From: Aurantibacter_A sp039941195 | Lineage (GTDB): Bacteria > Bacteroidota > Bacteroidia > Flavobacteriales > Flavobacteriaceae | DNA: 64,000 nt | Reading direction: 5' to 3' | NCBI RefSeq assembly: GCF_039941195.1 | Contig: NZ_JBDVFA010000013.1 | Location: forward strand, 18,342-82,341 | In this document: positions 54,933 to 64,000 of the stretch, piece after piece | Numbering within the stretch: position 1 is the first letter of the stretch | Layout of the letters: every line of letters begins with the position of its first letter | Notes under the pieces: generated by a model | What the model saw: the letters and a program-made list of their open reading frames with translations, nothing else | Database searches by the model: none | What the model was told of the DNA's origin: nothing | Made by a program: the position numbers and the translations under genes

Positions 54933-57900
54933 ATGTTTTCAAAAGATTTTGAAAAGTGGGACCGCATCTTAGGGTGGGTCGTTTTTTTTATAGCCCTTAT
55001 TATATATGCAATAACCGTTGAACCTACCAATAGTTTTTGGGATGCGGGAGAGTATATTGCTACTTCAGCAAAACTACAAGTTGGCCACCCACCAGGTGCA
55101 CCTTTACTGCAAATGATTGGGGCATTTTTTGCCATGTTCGCATTTGAACCGAGCCAGGTAGCAAGAATGGTAAATTATGTTTCTGGTGTATCTAGTGCTT
55201 TTACTATTCTTTTCATGTTTTGGACCATCACCAATTTAACACGAAAATTAATAACGAAAAGCGAAACTATTAACAACGCTAAAGCCATTGCTATTTTAGG
55301 CAGTGGCATAGTTGGATCTTTAGCCTTTACCTTTTCAGATAGTTTTTGGTTTAATGCTGTTGAAACAGAGGTTTATGCTAGTGCGAGTCTAATTATGGCA
55401 TTATTGCTATGGCTAGGTTTAAAATGGGTAGATAATATTGATGATCCTCGCGGGAATAAATGGCTTATTTTAATTTCATTCGTTGTTGGATTAACCTTTG
55501 GCGTGCAATTCATGGGCTTTTTAGCCATTCCATCTATAGGTCTCCTATATTATTTTAAGAAATATAAAACTACAACCGTTAAAAACTTTTTATTAGCCAA
55601 TATCGCAGTGATTGCAATACTAATGTTAGTCTATAAATTTTCACTAACCTATGTGTTACAATTTTTTGGTTGGGGTGAATTGTTTTTCGTGAATAGCATC
55701 GGCCTTCCTTTTAATTCTGGTTCAATAATCATTGGAATTTTATTTATCGCTGCCTTTTATTTTGGATTAAATTATACCCGTAAAAACAACTACAGAACAG
55801 CAAACACAATCGTTCTGTGTTTAATGTTTTTATTTCTTGGCTTTTCTTCATGGATAATGCTACCGATACGTGCGAATGCCAAAGTAGTTATTAATGAAAA
55901 TAATCCTGAAGATGCTAGAGCTTTACTGGCTTACTACAATAGAGACCAATACCCTGGTGTCGACAGCCCAGTTTATGGTACATATTACTCCAATATGTTT
56001 GCCCCAGCAGGCAAAAACCAAGATGTTAAACCCAAGTACGAGAAAGACGAAGTTCAAGGAAAATACATAATTGTAAACGACTATATCAACGCAGATCAAG
56101 GTCCCGACCCTGATCACGTAGGCCTACTACCTCGATTATGGAGTAGTCAACATGCCAAAAACTACATGCAGTATTTCGGTCCGCTTGATTTTAAAATGAC
56201 TCAATCTAATGAAGAATTAGCACGAGCTGTAAGACAAGTAAAGGAAGGTTTTGCCAATGGCGAAATAGATGCTGAGCAATACATTGGGTTCTTAAATAGA
56301 TTCAGCGACTACATAGAAGTTCAACCACCCTCAGTATGGGACAATATTAAGTACATGGTTCAATTTCAATGGGGCTATATGTACTGGCGTTATTTTATGT
56401 GGAATTTTACCGGAAAACAAAACGACATTCAAGGGAGATATAATGGTAATGGTGAATGGCTAAGCGGATTTAATTTTATTGACAGCCCACGCTTAGGCAG
56501 TCAAGAAAATTTACCTGCCGAAGTAGAAAATAATAAAGGCAGAAACACCTATTTCTTTTTGCCGCTTTTACTTGGTATTTACGGTTTAATTTTTCAAATA
56601 TCAAAAAATCCAAAACAGTTCTGGGTACTTTTAATATTTTTCCTATTTACAGGATTAGCCATTCAATTTTACACAAATCCATATATTTTTCAACCTCGTG
56701 AACGCGACTATTCTTTAGTAGGCTCATTTTACGTTTTCGCCTTATGGATTGGTATTGGAGTTTATGGGTTATTCCATGATTTTAAAAAATGGATAGCACC
56801 TAAAATACTTGCTCCGGCAGCAACTGTTTTATGTCTTTTAGCAGTTCCATTTTTAATGGCCTTTCAAAACTGGGATGATCATGACAGATCTAATCGTTTT
56901 ACTGCAAATGCATCTGCAAAAGCCTATTTAGACTCATGTAAAGAAGATGCAGGATCAATATTATTTACTATTGGTGATAATGACACCTTCCCAACTTGGT
57001 ATGTACAAGAAGTAGAAGGCTACCGAACCGATGTACGCATTGTATGTACTAGCCTTTTTGAAACGGATTGGTACATAGACCAAATGAAACAAAAGGCATA
57101 TGAAAGCCCTGCTATACCTTCTCAGATTGAGCACATAAAATATCGTTATGGAAATCGTGATGTTCTTTACCACCAAAAGGCAACAGAGAATAGATGGCCA
57201 ATACAAGACTTTATCAATTGGGTGGATAGTGACAAACCACAAACAAAATTAAGACATATTCTTACTCAAAGAAATGCTGACTTATCTGATTACCCAGAAA
57301 GTTTTTTAAACACTGTCTACTACCCAACACATAAAATTAGAATTCCAGTAAACAAAAAGAATGTATTAGAAAGCGGACTTGTAAAAGAAAAAGACTCTGC
57401 TTTAATCGTTGACTATATAGATATTGATATATCGCAAAGCGCCATCACTAAAAAAAGTATGATGATGCTCGACATTGTAGCAAACAATGATTGGAAAAGA
57501 CCACTGTATTTTTCTGGTGGTAGTTTTGATGATGCAGAATATATTTGGATGAAAGACTACCTGCAACTCGATGGCTTAACATACAAATTGGTACCGATTA
57601 AAACAGAGCGTAAAAATGCTTTTGACATGGGTCGTATTGACACCGATTTAATGTATGATATAGTAAAAAAATGGGATTGGGGAAATTCTGGGAGTGATGA
57701 AATTTACCATGACACACAGACGAGAATTCAAGGCATTTCGTATCGTAGTAATCTTGCTCGCTTAACAGAAGCACTTATTAAAGAAGAAAAAATAGACAAA
57801 GCCAAAGAAATAATTGAAATGTCTATTAAAAATTTACCTGTAGAGTATTTTGCATATTACACTTTTGTAGAACCTTTTGTAGATGGTTACTTTAAAGTTG

Positions 57901-58283
57901 GTGAAACTACTAAAGCAAGAGCTCTTTTCGATAAGTTAAAAATCATTTATCAAGAACGTTTAGAATATTATGACGGAATGACGATTGACGAGCAGTACGA
58001 GAATATTGACGAAATTATTGACGACATGTCAGCCTATCGCAGAGTAATTGACATTCTAATTAATAATAACGATCGCGAAATGGCCGAAAAAGAAACATTG
58101 ATATTCAATGAATATATTGACAAATTCGAACATTTCTATAAGGATAATATTTTAGAAGAAGAGGAATTACAGCCAACAGGTAGTACTAATCCAGATATGA
58201 CAGACACCATGCCGGTACCGGATACAATTGCTAACGACGGAACACAAACTAAAGACACTGTTTTAGCTATAGGAGGTAATTAA
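54933..58283 (+). CDS. GT117/TMEM260-like membrane protein O-mannosyltransferase (DUF2723)
   Basis: A multi-pass protein of 1116 residues with the PF11028 (DUF2723) domain at the N-terminus, the family of human TMEM260, a protein O-mannosyltransferase. PTNSFWDAGEYIATSA and VGHPPGAPLLQMIGAFFAMF (about 30-70) hold the acidic and Gly-His-Pro motifs expected at the sugar-lipid site. About ten helices follow to residue 660. Then comes a large soluble part (GDNDTFPTWYVQEVEGYRTD) and a TPR-like end. Many Bacteroidota O-glycosylate periplasmic proteins, so a role in that pathway is plausible but inferred. The frame opens at a GTG (54906); the ATG at 54933 (MFSKDFEKWDRI) fits the membrane topology better. 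Confidence 0.8.
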   Translation: MFSKDFEKWDRILGWVVFFIALIIYAITVEPTNSFWDAGEYIATSAKLQVGHPPGAPLLQMIGAFFAMFAFEPSQVARMVNYVSGVSSAFTILFMFWTITNLTRKLITKSETINNAKAIAILGSGIVGSLAFTFSDSFWFNAVETEVYASASLIMALLLWLGLKWVDNIDDPRGNKWLILISFVVGLTFGVQFMGFLAIPSIGLLYYFKKYKTTTVKNFLLANIAVIAILMLVYKFSLTYVLQFFGWGELFFVNSIGLPFNSGSIIIGILFIAAFYFGLNYTRKNNYRTANTIVLCLMFLFLGFSSWIMLPIRANAKVVINENNPEDARALLAYYNRDQYPGVDSPVYGTYYSNMFAPAGKNQDVKPKYEKDEVQGKYIIVNDYINADQGPDPDHVGLLPRLWSSQHAKNYMQYFGPLDFKMTQSNEELARAVRQVKEGFANGEIDAEQYIGFLNRFSDYIEVQPPSVWDNIKYMVQFQWGYMYWRYFMWNFTGKQNDIQGRYNGNGEWLSGFNFIDSPRLGSQENLPAEVENNKGRNTYFFLPLLLGIYGLIFQISKNPKQFWVLLIFFLFTGLAIQFYTNPYIFQPRERDYSLVGSFYVFALWIGIGVYGLFHDFKKWIAPKILAPAATVLCLLAVPFLMAFQNWDDHDRSNRFTANASAKAYLDSCKEDAGSILFTIGDNDTFPTWYVQEVEGYRTDVRIVCTSLFETDWYIDQMKQKAYESPAIPSQIEHIKYRYGNRDVLYHQKATENRWPIQDFINWVDSDKPQTKLRHILTQRNADLSDYPESFLNTVYYPTHKIRIPVNKKNVLESGLVKEKDSALIVDYIDIDISQSAITKKSMMMLDIVANNDWKRPLYFSGGSFDDAEYIWMKDYLQLDGLTYKLVPIKTERKNAFDMGRIDTDLMYDIVKKWDWGNSGSDEIYHDTQTRIQGISYRSNLARLTEALIKEEKIDKAKEIIEMSIKNLPVEYFAYYTFVEPFVDGYFKVGETTKARALFDKLKIIYQERLEYYDGMTIDEQYENIDEIIDDMSAYRRVIDILINNNDREMAEKETLIFNEYIDKFEHFYKDNILEEEELQPTGSTNPDMTDTMPVPDTIANDGTQTKDTVLAIGGN

Positions 58284-58405
58284 AGAAATACTAACTATTT
58301 ATTGTCTTTCGGATAGAACTTGAAGAAATCTAAGACAATGGATTAATGCCAAACTAATAAATCAGTTTTAGATACCTTTTTATAGTACTTGAAAAAAAAG
58401 CAGTA

Positions 58406-58702
58406 TTAAACGTATTCGTTTAAAATGCCAATTAATGTATTAGCGTCTTGTTCACCGCTTTGGCGCCAAACCATTTCACCTTTTTTATAAATCATTAAAG
58501 TAGGCAATCCTTTCACCCGTAGTGCTTGTGAAAGCTCTTTGTTTTTATCAACATCTATTTTGATGACCTTACCTTTGTCACCCAAAGCAGCAGCTACATC
58601 CTTTAATACAGGATGCATTGATGTAGATTGTTCATTCCATTCTGCGTAAAAATCCAACAAAACTGGAACCTTTAAATCTATAAGTTCACCGAATTTTGAC
58701 AT
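58406..58702 (-). CDS. Thioredoxin-fold protein lacking the active-site cysteines
   Basis: A 98-residue cytoplasmic thioredoxin fold of normal length. Strands and helices match (VPVLLDFYAEW, VIKIDVDKNKELSQALRV) and the cis-proline loop is kept (GLPTLMIYKKG). The usual WCGPC is replaced by WNEQS at residues 22-26, and the whole protein has no cysteine. It cannot do thiol-disulfide exchange, so it may be a binding or chaperone-like protein. A promoter-like box lies just upstream and it stands alone. It converges with the GT117 gene; the 122 bases between hold no clear terminator. Confidence 0.85.
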   Translation of the reverse strand: MSKFGELIDLKVPVLLDFYAEWNEQSTSMHPVLKDVAAALGDKGKVIKIDVDKNKELSQALRVKGLPTLMIYKKGEMVWRQSGEQDANTLIGILNEYV

Positions 58703-58726
58703 AATTTAAAACATTGAGTTACTATT

Positions 58727-58734
58727 CAAAAGTA
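58727..58734 (-). promoter_or_regulatory. Candidate -7 element of the thioredoxin-like gene
   Basis: Minus-strand TACTTTTG fits TAnnTTTG, 24 bases before the ATG. No -33 TTG in range. Confidence 0.35.
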
Positions 58735-58795
58735 ATGAAAAATGTTAAAAGAGTATATTCGTTAAGGCTTTTGTAGCCCTATAACGTAGTTAAAA

Positions 58796-60025
58796 TCATG
58801 TTAATGATTTCTTTTTTAATGTTATCACCGTAATTTCAGGCCATATACCTACTCTACCAGGATAACCTAAGAATCCAAAGCCCCTATTTACATTTATGTA
58901 TTGCCCCATTTGTTCGTAAATACCTGCCCAATATTTATACCGCCACTTTACAGGACTCCACTTAACCCAACCTGGTATTTCTATTCCGAATTGCATTCCA
59001 TGCGTATGCCCACTTAAGGTTAAGTGATAATGCAAATCATCATCAACAACAACATCTTCCCAGTGTGACGGATCATGACTTAGGAGAATTTTAAAGTCAT
59101 CGAAATTAATTTTACTTACAGCTTTTTTAAGATCACCTGCTTTTTTAAATCCTCCTCTTCCCCAATTCTCAACACCCACTAAAGCAATCTTAGCTCCATT
59201 CTTTTCGAGATATCTACTATCATTTAATATCAAATCAAAACCTATTTCCTTTTGAAGAATCTTTAAATCTTCTAAGTTTTGAGCTTTTTCTTGCGGTGAT
59301 GGCCAATCTACATAATCTCCGTAATCATGATTTCCTAAAATAGAATACTTCCCATCTTTGGCCTCTAACTTAGCAAAAAGATTCGCCCAAGGTTTCATTT
59401 CAGAAGCCTTATTATTTACCATATCACCGGTAAAAAAAAGCACATCACTTTTTTGTTTATTTATTAAATCTATGGCATAAGCTATTTTATCATGATTATC
59501 AAAACTACCACTATGAACATCTGATATTTGAGTGATTTGATAACCATCAAATTCTTCAGGTAAATCATCAAATGCCAAATCATACTTCAACACTTTAAAA
59601 TTGTATTTACCTTTATACATACCATAGAGCAATGCACCAAAAGGCAATGCGGCAATACCTAACCCAATTATACTCAAAAATCGACGACGCGATGGAAGAC
59701 TAAATTCGTTAGAAGTGCCTACTAATTTCTGGTAACTAGCAGCTAAAAAACGAAAAACATCCTCAGAAAAAAGAAAAAGAATACTAACCAATTTAAATGC
59801 AATTACAGCTAAAAGTAAGCCTGCGGCATAGCTCATCGGCCTACTCAAAACACGACCTTCAGAAGCGCCAAAAGTCCACTGATAAATAAAATTAGCAAGC
59901 ACCAATATGGAAACTGCTGCAACTCCATAATATACCCATTGCGATTTTGTTGCAGTTTTTAAAGCCTGAAGCATATAAAAACCCAACAAAAAATATATTG
60001 CGATAAAAAACAACCATCTAAACAT
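58796..60025 (-). CDS. Membrane-anchored metallophosphoesterase
   Basis: A 409-residue protein with about four N-terminal helices (residues 1-135, e.g. WLFFIAIYFLLGFYMLQAL and FLSIIGLGIAALPFGALLYG) and a calcineurin-like phosphoesterase domain. The metal ligands are all visible: QISDVHSGSF, FFTGDMVNNKA, LGNHDYGDYVDW, LLSHDPSHW and LSGHTHGMQFG. This layout is that of YkuE/YaeI-type enzymes, some of which act on lipid-linked substrates such as UDP-diacylglucosamine-like molecules; the substrate here is not known. It follows cutC in the same direction. Confidence 0.9.
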   Translation of the reverse strand: MFRWLFFIAIYFLLGFYMLQALKTATKSQWVYYGVAAVSILVLANFIYQWTFGASEGRVLSRPMSYAAGLLLAVIAFKLVSILFLFSEDVFRFLAASYQKLVGTSNEFSLPSRRRFLSIIGLGIAALPFGALLYGMYKGKYNFKVLKYDLAFDDLPEEFDGYQITQISDVHSGSFDNHDKIAYAIDLINKQKSDVLFFTGDMVNNKASEMKPWANLFAKLEAKDGKYSILGNHDYGDYVDWPSPQEKAQNLEDLKILQKEIGFDLILNDSRYLEKNGAKIALVGVENWGRGGFKKAGDLKKAVSKINFDDFKILLSHDPSHWEDVVVDDDLHYHLTLSGHTHGMQFGIEIPGWVKWSPVKWRYKYWAGIYEQMGQYINVNRGFGFLGYPGRVGIWPEITVITLKKKSLT

Positions 60026-60039
60026 TGCTACATTTTTTA

Positions 60040-60066
60040 CAAAGGTATTTTATTAAAACTCCCCAA
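60040..60066 (-). promoter_or_regulatory. Candidate promoter of the metallophosphoesterase gene
   Basis: Minus strand: TACCTTTG at 60040-60047 and TTG at 60064-60066, 16 bases apart, slightly short of the usual spacing. It sits within the gap after cutC. Confidence 0.4.
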
Positions 60067-60082
60067 TTATTGGATTTTGGTA

Positions 60083-60811
60083 TTATTTAACTGATTTGAC
60101 CACCTCTTGAATCATTTCCAAATTAGATATTGGCAAAAAACTATCTGACAACATTTGCGGTGAATTCATTCCCACTTTGGGATTGACATTTAACCTTTGA
60201 ACCATTTGCACAGCTGATAAATGAATTGCTTTAAATCCTTGCTCTTTAAACAAGTGTGCATTTTTAAAATCAATACCAGACCCTGGCATAATCATAGTTT
60301 TATTAGAAGTCTTATTTAATTTAGTAAGCAAACTAATACCATCAACCGCTTTTTTTTCTTGACCAGAAGTCAATATCGTATCTATTATTGAATTATCAAT
60401 CCAGTCTAATGCTTGCATAGGATTGCTCACCCAATCAAAAGCCCGGTGAAACGTTATTTTCAAATCATCACACAACAAACTCAACGCATCAAGTCTTTTT
60501 TCATCCAAAGCAAAATCAGCATCTAACATTCCTAAAACCACACCATCATATCCAAACTCTTTACATAGTTTTATGTTTTCCTTCATAATTTGAAATTCGT
60601 AATCAGAATATGTAAAATTACCACTTCGGGGACGTACCAATACACGAACAGGAATAGATATTTTATCAATTACCGCCTTTAAAATCCCATATGATGGTGT
60701 AATTCCACCCACTGCAAGCTCCGAACAAAGTTCAATTCGGTCTGCCCCAGCCTTTTCGGCATTCACGGCAGATTCCAATGTATTAGCACAAACTTCTACA
60801 ATCATATTCAT
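60083..60811 (-). CDS. cutC: CutC family TIM-barrel protein
   Basis: CutC was first linked to copper tolerance; its biochemical role is still debated. The protein shows the family's start VEVCANTLESAVNAEKAGADR and IELCSELAVGGITPSYG. VRVLVRPRSGNF, ITFHRAFDW and ILTSGQEKKAVDG are the metal-site and barrel motifs, and IMPGSGI closes the set. The frame continues to an ATG at 60850, which would overlap the divergent asparaginase gene. The ATG at 60811 (MNMIVEVCAN) is correct for the family and gives 242 residues. Confidence 0.93.
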   Translation of the reverse strand: MNMIVEVCANTLESAVNAEKAGADRIELCSELAVGGITPSYGILKAVIDKISIPVRVLVRPRSGNFTYSDYEFQIMKENIKLCKEFGYDGVVLGMLDADFALDEKRLDALSLLCDDLKITFHRAFDWVSNPMQALDWIDNSIIDTILTSGQEKKAVDGISLLTKLNKTSNKTMIMPGSGIDFKNAHLFKEQGFKAIHLSAVQMVQRLNVNPKVGMNSPQMLSDSFLPISNLEMIQEVVKSVK

Positions 60812-60848
60812 TATATTTAGCGGTCTTAAAAGTAACCAGATATAGGTC

Positions 60849-61844
60849 ATGAAAAGAAGAAAATTTTTAAAAAAATCGTCAATTGGTACTGCAGGAGTAT
60901 TTTCTACTCCCCTTTTAGCCTCTTGTCAAGAAAAACCAAAAGATTCAACTTTATTAAATGACAAAGTCAAAATAATAAAACCAATAGTAGTTTGCACTTG
61001 GAATTTTCACAAGGCCACAGCTAAGGCATGGAAAGTACTTAATATGGGTGGTAATGCTTTAGATGCTGTAGAACAAGGAGTAATGATTGAAGAAGCGGAC
61101 ACCAACAATCAAACAGTAGGCGTTGGCGGAAGACCTGATCGCGATGGCAATGTTACTCTAGACGCCTGTATTATGGACAAAGAAAGTAATTGTGGAGCCG
61201 TGTTATGCATGCAAAATATAGCGCACCCTATTTCAGTTGCTAGAAAAGTCATGGAAGAAACTCCGCATGTAATGTTAGCAGGTAAAGGTGCTGAACAATT
61301 TGCTTATGAACAAGGATTTAATAAGACAAATCTATTAACTGAGCAATCGAAAAAAGAATGGCTGGAATGGAAAAAAACTTCGAAATACGAAACTATTATA
61401 AATATCGAAAACCACGACACTATTGGCATGTTGGCTATAGATAAAAATGGAGATATAGCTGGCGGTTGCACCACTAGTGGTATGGGTTACAAATATGCAG
61501 GTCGTGTTGGAGACTCTCCTATAATTGGTGCCGGATTATTTGTCGATAATGAAATAGGCGGAGCGACTGCAACCGGGGTTGGTGAAGAGGTAGTACGTAC
61601 AGTAGGTAGTTTTTTAATTGTTGAATTAATGCGTCAAGGAAAATCACCACAAGAAGCCTGTGAGGAAGGAGTAAAAAGAATTATGCAAAAAAACAAAGGC
61701 CGTAAAGATTTTCAAATTGGCTTTTTAGCAATTAATAAAAATGGGGAGACAGGTGGCTATTGCGTTCACCCTGGGTTCTCATATAGTCAGTATACCGAAG
61801 AAGGACAAATTAATCATCCTGCCGAATCGTTTATTAAAGCTTAA
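60849..61844 (+). CDS. Exported N4-(beta-N-acetylglucosaminyl)-L-asparaginase (glycosylasparaginase)
   Basis: This enzyme cuts the bond between asparagine and GlcNAc in degraded N-glycoproteins. It is an Ntn-hydrolase that splits itself before the catalytic threonine. In the 331 residues the cleavage site is NHDTIGMLAID, with Thr about 194 as the new N-terminus. GRVGDSPIIGAGLFVDNEIG and ATGVGEEVVR line the active site, as in the Elizabethkingia enzyme. The leader has a twin-arginine-like start (KRRKFLKKSSIG) and ends LLASCQEK, so it is likely a Tat-exported lipoprotein. polA follows after 18 bases. Confidence 0.92.
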   Translation: MKRRKFLKKSSIGTAGVFSTPLLASCQEKPKDSTLLNDKVKIIKPIVVCTWNFHKATAKAWKVLNMGGNALDAVEQGVMIEEADTNNQTVGVGGRPDRDGNVTLDACIMDKESNCGAVLCMQNIAHPISVARKVMEETPHVMLAGKGAEQFAYEQGFNKTNLLTEQSKKEWLEWKKTSKYETIINIENHDTIGMLAIDKNGDIAGGCTTSGMGYKYAGRVGDSPIIGAGLFVDNEIGGATATGVGEEVVRTVGSFLIVELMRQGKSPQEACEEGVKRIMQKNKGRKDFQIGFLAINKNGETGGYCVHPGFSYSQYTEEGQINHPAESFIKA

Positions 61845-61862
61845 AAAATACAAATCATTACA

Positions 61863-64000
61863 ATGTCAGATCAAAAAAGACTTTTTCTACTCGATGCCTA
61901 CGCTCTTATTTTTCGTGGTTATTATGCATTTATAAAGAATCCACGTATCAATTCTAAAGGCATGGACACCTCAGCAATCTTAGGATTTACCAATTCTTTG
62001 CTTGATGTCATAAAAAGAGAACGCCCCGATCATTTAGCTGTTTGTTTTGACAAAGGTGGAAGTGTATCAAGAGTTGAAATGTTTGAAGCATATAAAGCCA
62101 ATAGAGATGAAACCCCAGATGGTATTAAAATTGCTATTCCTTATATCGAAAACATTCTTAAAGCAATGAACATTCCTGTCATTGTTAAAGAAGGGTATGA
62201 AGCAGATGACATTATAGGTACGCTTGCAAAAAAAGCTGAAAAAGAAGGTTACAAAACTTTTATGGTTACACCAGATAAGGATTTTGCCCAATTAGTAAGT
62301 GAGAATATTTTTATGTATCGCCCAATGTTTGGCGGTGGCTATGAAACTTGGGGCATACCTGAAGTACAGAAGAAATTTGAAATTGAACGTCCTGAACAAG
62401 TAATTGACTATTTAGGAATGATGGGAGATTCTGTAGACAATATTCCTGGATTACCAGGAGTTGGTGATAAAACAGCGAAAAAGTTCTTAGCAGCCTATGG
62501 AAGCATGGAGGGTCTTTTAGCAAATACACACGAGCTAAAAGGTAAAATGAAAGAAAAAGTAGAAGCCAATGCTGAACTTGGAATACTTTCAAAAGAACTC
62601 GCCAAAATACTATTAGATGTTCCAGTAGAATTCGATGAAAAAGATTTTGAAATGTGTGATCCAGATGTACCCGCTGTTACAGAAATTTTTCAAGAACTTG
62701 AATTTAGAAGACTGCTAGATAATTTTATTAAAACCTTTGCATCAAATCAAGAAGCGACTTCACAATCATCCAATCAAAGTAAACCAAAAACCGAAGCAAG
62801 AAAACCTAGCGCTGCTGGCGCAGGTCAGTTTTCTCTTTTTGGTGGTGACCCTGATAGTGATGCTCCGACCATTGAAAATGGACGTAAAACCATTTCTGAC
62901 ACTTCGCATGTATATCAAAGCATCTCGCAAGGTATGGCTATGAAATTGTTTGTTCAAAATTTAATGAAACAAACTTCAGTATGTTTTGACACCGAAACTA
63001 CCGGACTTAATCCCATTACAGCCGATTTAGTAGGAATTGCATTTTCTTGGGAAATAGGCAAAGGATTTTACGTGCCTTTTCCTGAAAATAAAGAGGAGTC
63101 ACAAGCATTAATAGAATTATTGCGCCCCTTTTTCGAGTCTGAAAAAATAGAAAAAATAGGACAAAACTTAAAGTACGATATTAAGGTTCTTAAAAAGTAT
63201 GCTATTGAAGTTAAAGGCGGACTTTTCGACACCATGTTGGCACATTACTTAATTAATGCGGATATGCGGCATAATATGGATGTTTTAGCCGAAACTTACC
63301 TCAACTACACTCCCGTATCCATAACTGCGTTAATCGGAAAAAAAGGAAAAAACCAGTTATCAATGCGAGATGTTCCGTTAGAAAAAATAACAGAATATGC
63401 CGTTGAAGACGCCGACATCACCTACCAATTAGCGCAACATTTTAAACCTGAATTAGCTGAAGCTAAGAATGAGAAGCTATTCAATGATATTGAAATTCCA
63501 TTATTACGTGTACTTTCTGACATGGAATTAGAAGGTATTAATCTTGACATTTCATTTTTAAATTCACTTGCCAACGATTTAGAAACGGATATTAAAAATC
63601 TAGAAGCCAAAATATATGAAGCCGCTGATGAGGAATTCAATATCGCTTCCCCAAAACAGTTAGGTGAAATATTATTCAATAAATTAAAGCTGGTAGACAA
63701 GCCTAAGAAAACTAAAACTGGTCAATTTTCAACTGCTGAAGATGTACTTTCATATCTAGCAAAAGACCATGAAATAATTCAGAATGTTTTGGAATATAGG
63801 GGACTTGCAAAATTAAAAAGTACTTATGTTGACGCCTTACCTTTACAAGTAGAACCTAGCACAGGAAGAGTACATACCAATTATATGCAAACAGTAGCCG
63901 CTACTGGTCGTTTAGCCAGTAACGACCCAAACCTACAAAATATACCCATAAGAACCGAAAGAGGAAGACAAGTACGTAAAGCATTTATACCAAGAGATGA
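61863..64000 (+). CDS. polA: DNA polymerase I (3' end outside the window)
   Basis: PolA fills gaps and removes RNA primers. 712 codons are in the window. The 5'-3' exonuclease domain is complete (LFLLDAYALIFRGYYAF, VTPDKDFAQLV, MMGDSVDNIPGLPGVGDKTA). The 3'-5' proofreading domain keeps its acidic residues in FDTETTGLNP (about 375), QNLKYDIKVLKKY and YAVEDADITYQ, so proofreading is probably active, unlike in many PolA proteins. The polymerase domain begins with the helical thumb (LSDMELEGINLD) and is cut off shortly after ATGRLASNDPNLQNIP. The last 220 or so residues, including the palm aspartates, are missing. Confidence 0.97.
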   Translation, partial: MSDQKRLFLLDAYALIFRGYYAFIKNPRINSKGMDTSAILGFTNSLLDVIKRERPDHLAVCFDKGGSVSRVEMFEAYKANRDETPDGIKIAIPYIENILKAMNIPVIVKEGYEADDIIGTLAKKAEKEGYKTFMVTPDKDFAQLVSENIFMYRPMFGGGYETWGIPEVQKKFEIERPEQVIDYLGMMGDSVDNIPGLPGVGDKTAKKFLAAYGSMEGLLANTHELKGKMKEKVEANAELGILSKELAKILLDVPVEFDEKDFEMCDPDVPAVTEIFQELEFRRLLDNFIKTFASNQEATSQSSNQSKPKTEARKPSAAGAGQFSLFGGDPDSDAPTIENGRKTISDTSHVYQSISQGMAMKLFVQNLMKQTSVCFDTETTGLNPITADLVGIAFSWEIGKGFYVPFPENKEESQALIELLRPFFESEKIEKIGQNLKYDIKVLKKYAIEVKGGLFDTMLAHYLINADMRHNMDVLAETYLNYTPVSITALIGKKGKNQLSMRDVPLEKITEYAVEDADITYQLAQHFKPELAEAKNEKLFNDIEIPLLRVLSDMELEGINLDISFLNSLANDLETDIKNLEAKIYEAADEEFNIASPKQLGEILFNKLKLVDKPKKTKTGQFSTAEDVLSYLAKDHEIIQNVLEYRGLAKLKSTYVDALPLQVEPSTGRVHTNYMQTVAATGRLASNDPNLQNIPIRTERGRQVRKAFIPRD

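Overview
The window is about 64 kb of AT-rich chromosomal DNA from a member of the Flavobacteriaceae (Bacteroidota). Four things point there: the gliding/type IX secretion gene sprA; an alternative complex III fused in one operon to a caa3-type oxidase (actABCDEF-coxBA); a hybrid two-component system with a beta-propeller sensor; and Bacteroidota-type promoters of the form TAnnTTTG upstream of many genes. The genus cannot be fixed from sequence alone; a marine Maribacter/Zobellia-like organism is a guess. No phage, integrase, transposase, CRISPR array or rRNA was seen. The window opens inside sprA and closes inside polA.

Layout. 1-9.3 kb (minus): sprA (3' end missing), ruvA and a malic enzyme. 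9.4-12.3 kb: a sucrose-type MFS carrier with a sucrose phosphorylase, reading as a two-gene sucrose import and phosphorolysis unit. 12.5-14.6 kb: queG, a DHFR-like reductase and a small secreted protein. 14.8-22.3 kb: an accessory block with a membrane-bound AraC/TolB/TPR regulator, three exported alpha/beta hydrolases, a TonB-dependent receptor and the eroded 3' tail of a second receptor. 22.6-25.6 kb: an exported sulfur module made of a TsdA-like dihaem cytochrome, a Tat-exported DsrE-like protein, a second exported DsrE-like protein and a TauE/SafE permease. It is followed by a 1364-residue hybrid two-component regulator with repeat-rich DNA on both sides (25.6-30.2 kb). 30.2-34.5 kb: ruvB, a large acyl-CoA oxidase/dehydrogenase and a DUF2807 protein.

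34.5-46.3 kb (minus) is the respiratory operon. Quinol electrons enter alternative complex III (ActA-F) and pass to the CuA/haem-copper oxidase (CoxB, CoxA); it ends in a clear intrinsic terminator. A SPOR protein is divergent from it. 46.9-51.5 kb is rimP-nusA-infB, preceded by a short leader carrying an intrinsic terminator and a four-codon ORF, which looks like an attenuator. 51.7-54.6 kb (plus): an antiporter, an orphan lipoprotein and a SpoU-type RNA methylase. Then come tRNA-Gln(UUG), a GT117/TMEM260-like membrane glycosyltransferase, a cysteine-less thioredoxin-fold protein, a membrane metallophosphoesterase, cutC, a glycosylasparaginase and polA.

The most unusual material is the sulfur module with its repeat-bearing control region, the receptor/hydrolase block with a receptor remnant, and the rimP leader. 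All functions are assigned from motifs and remembered family features; no database search was run.
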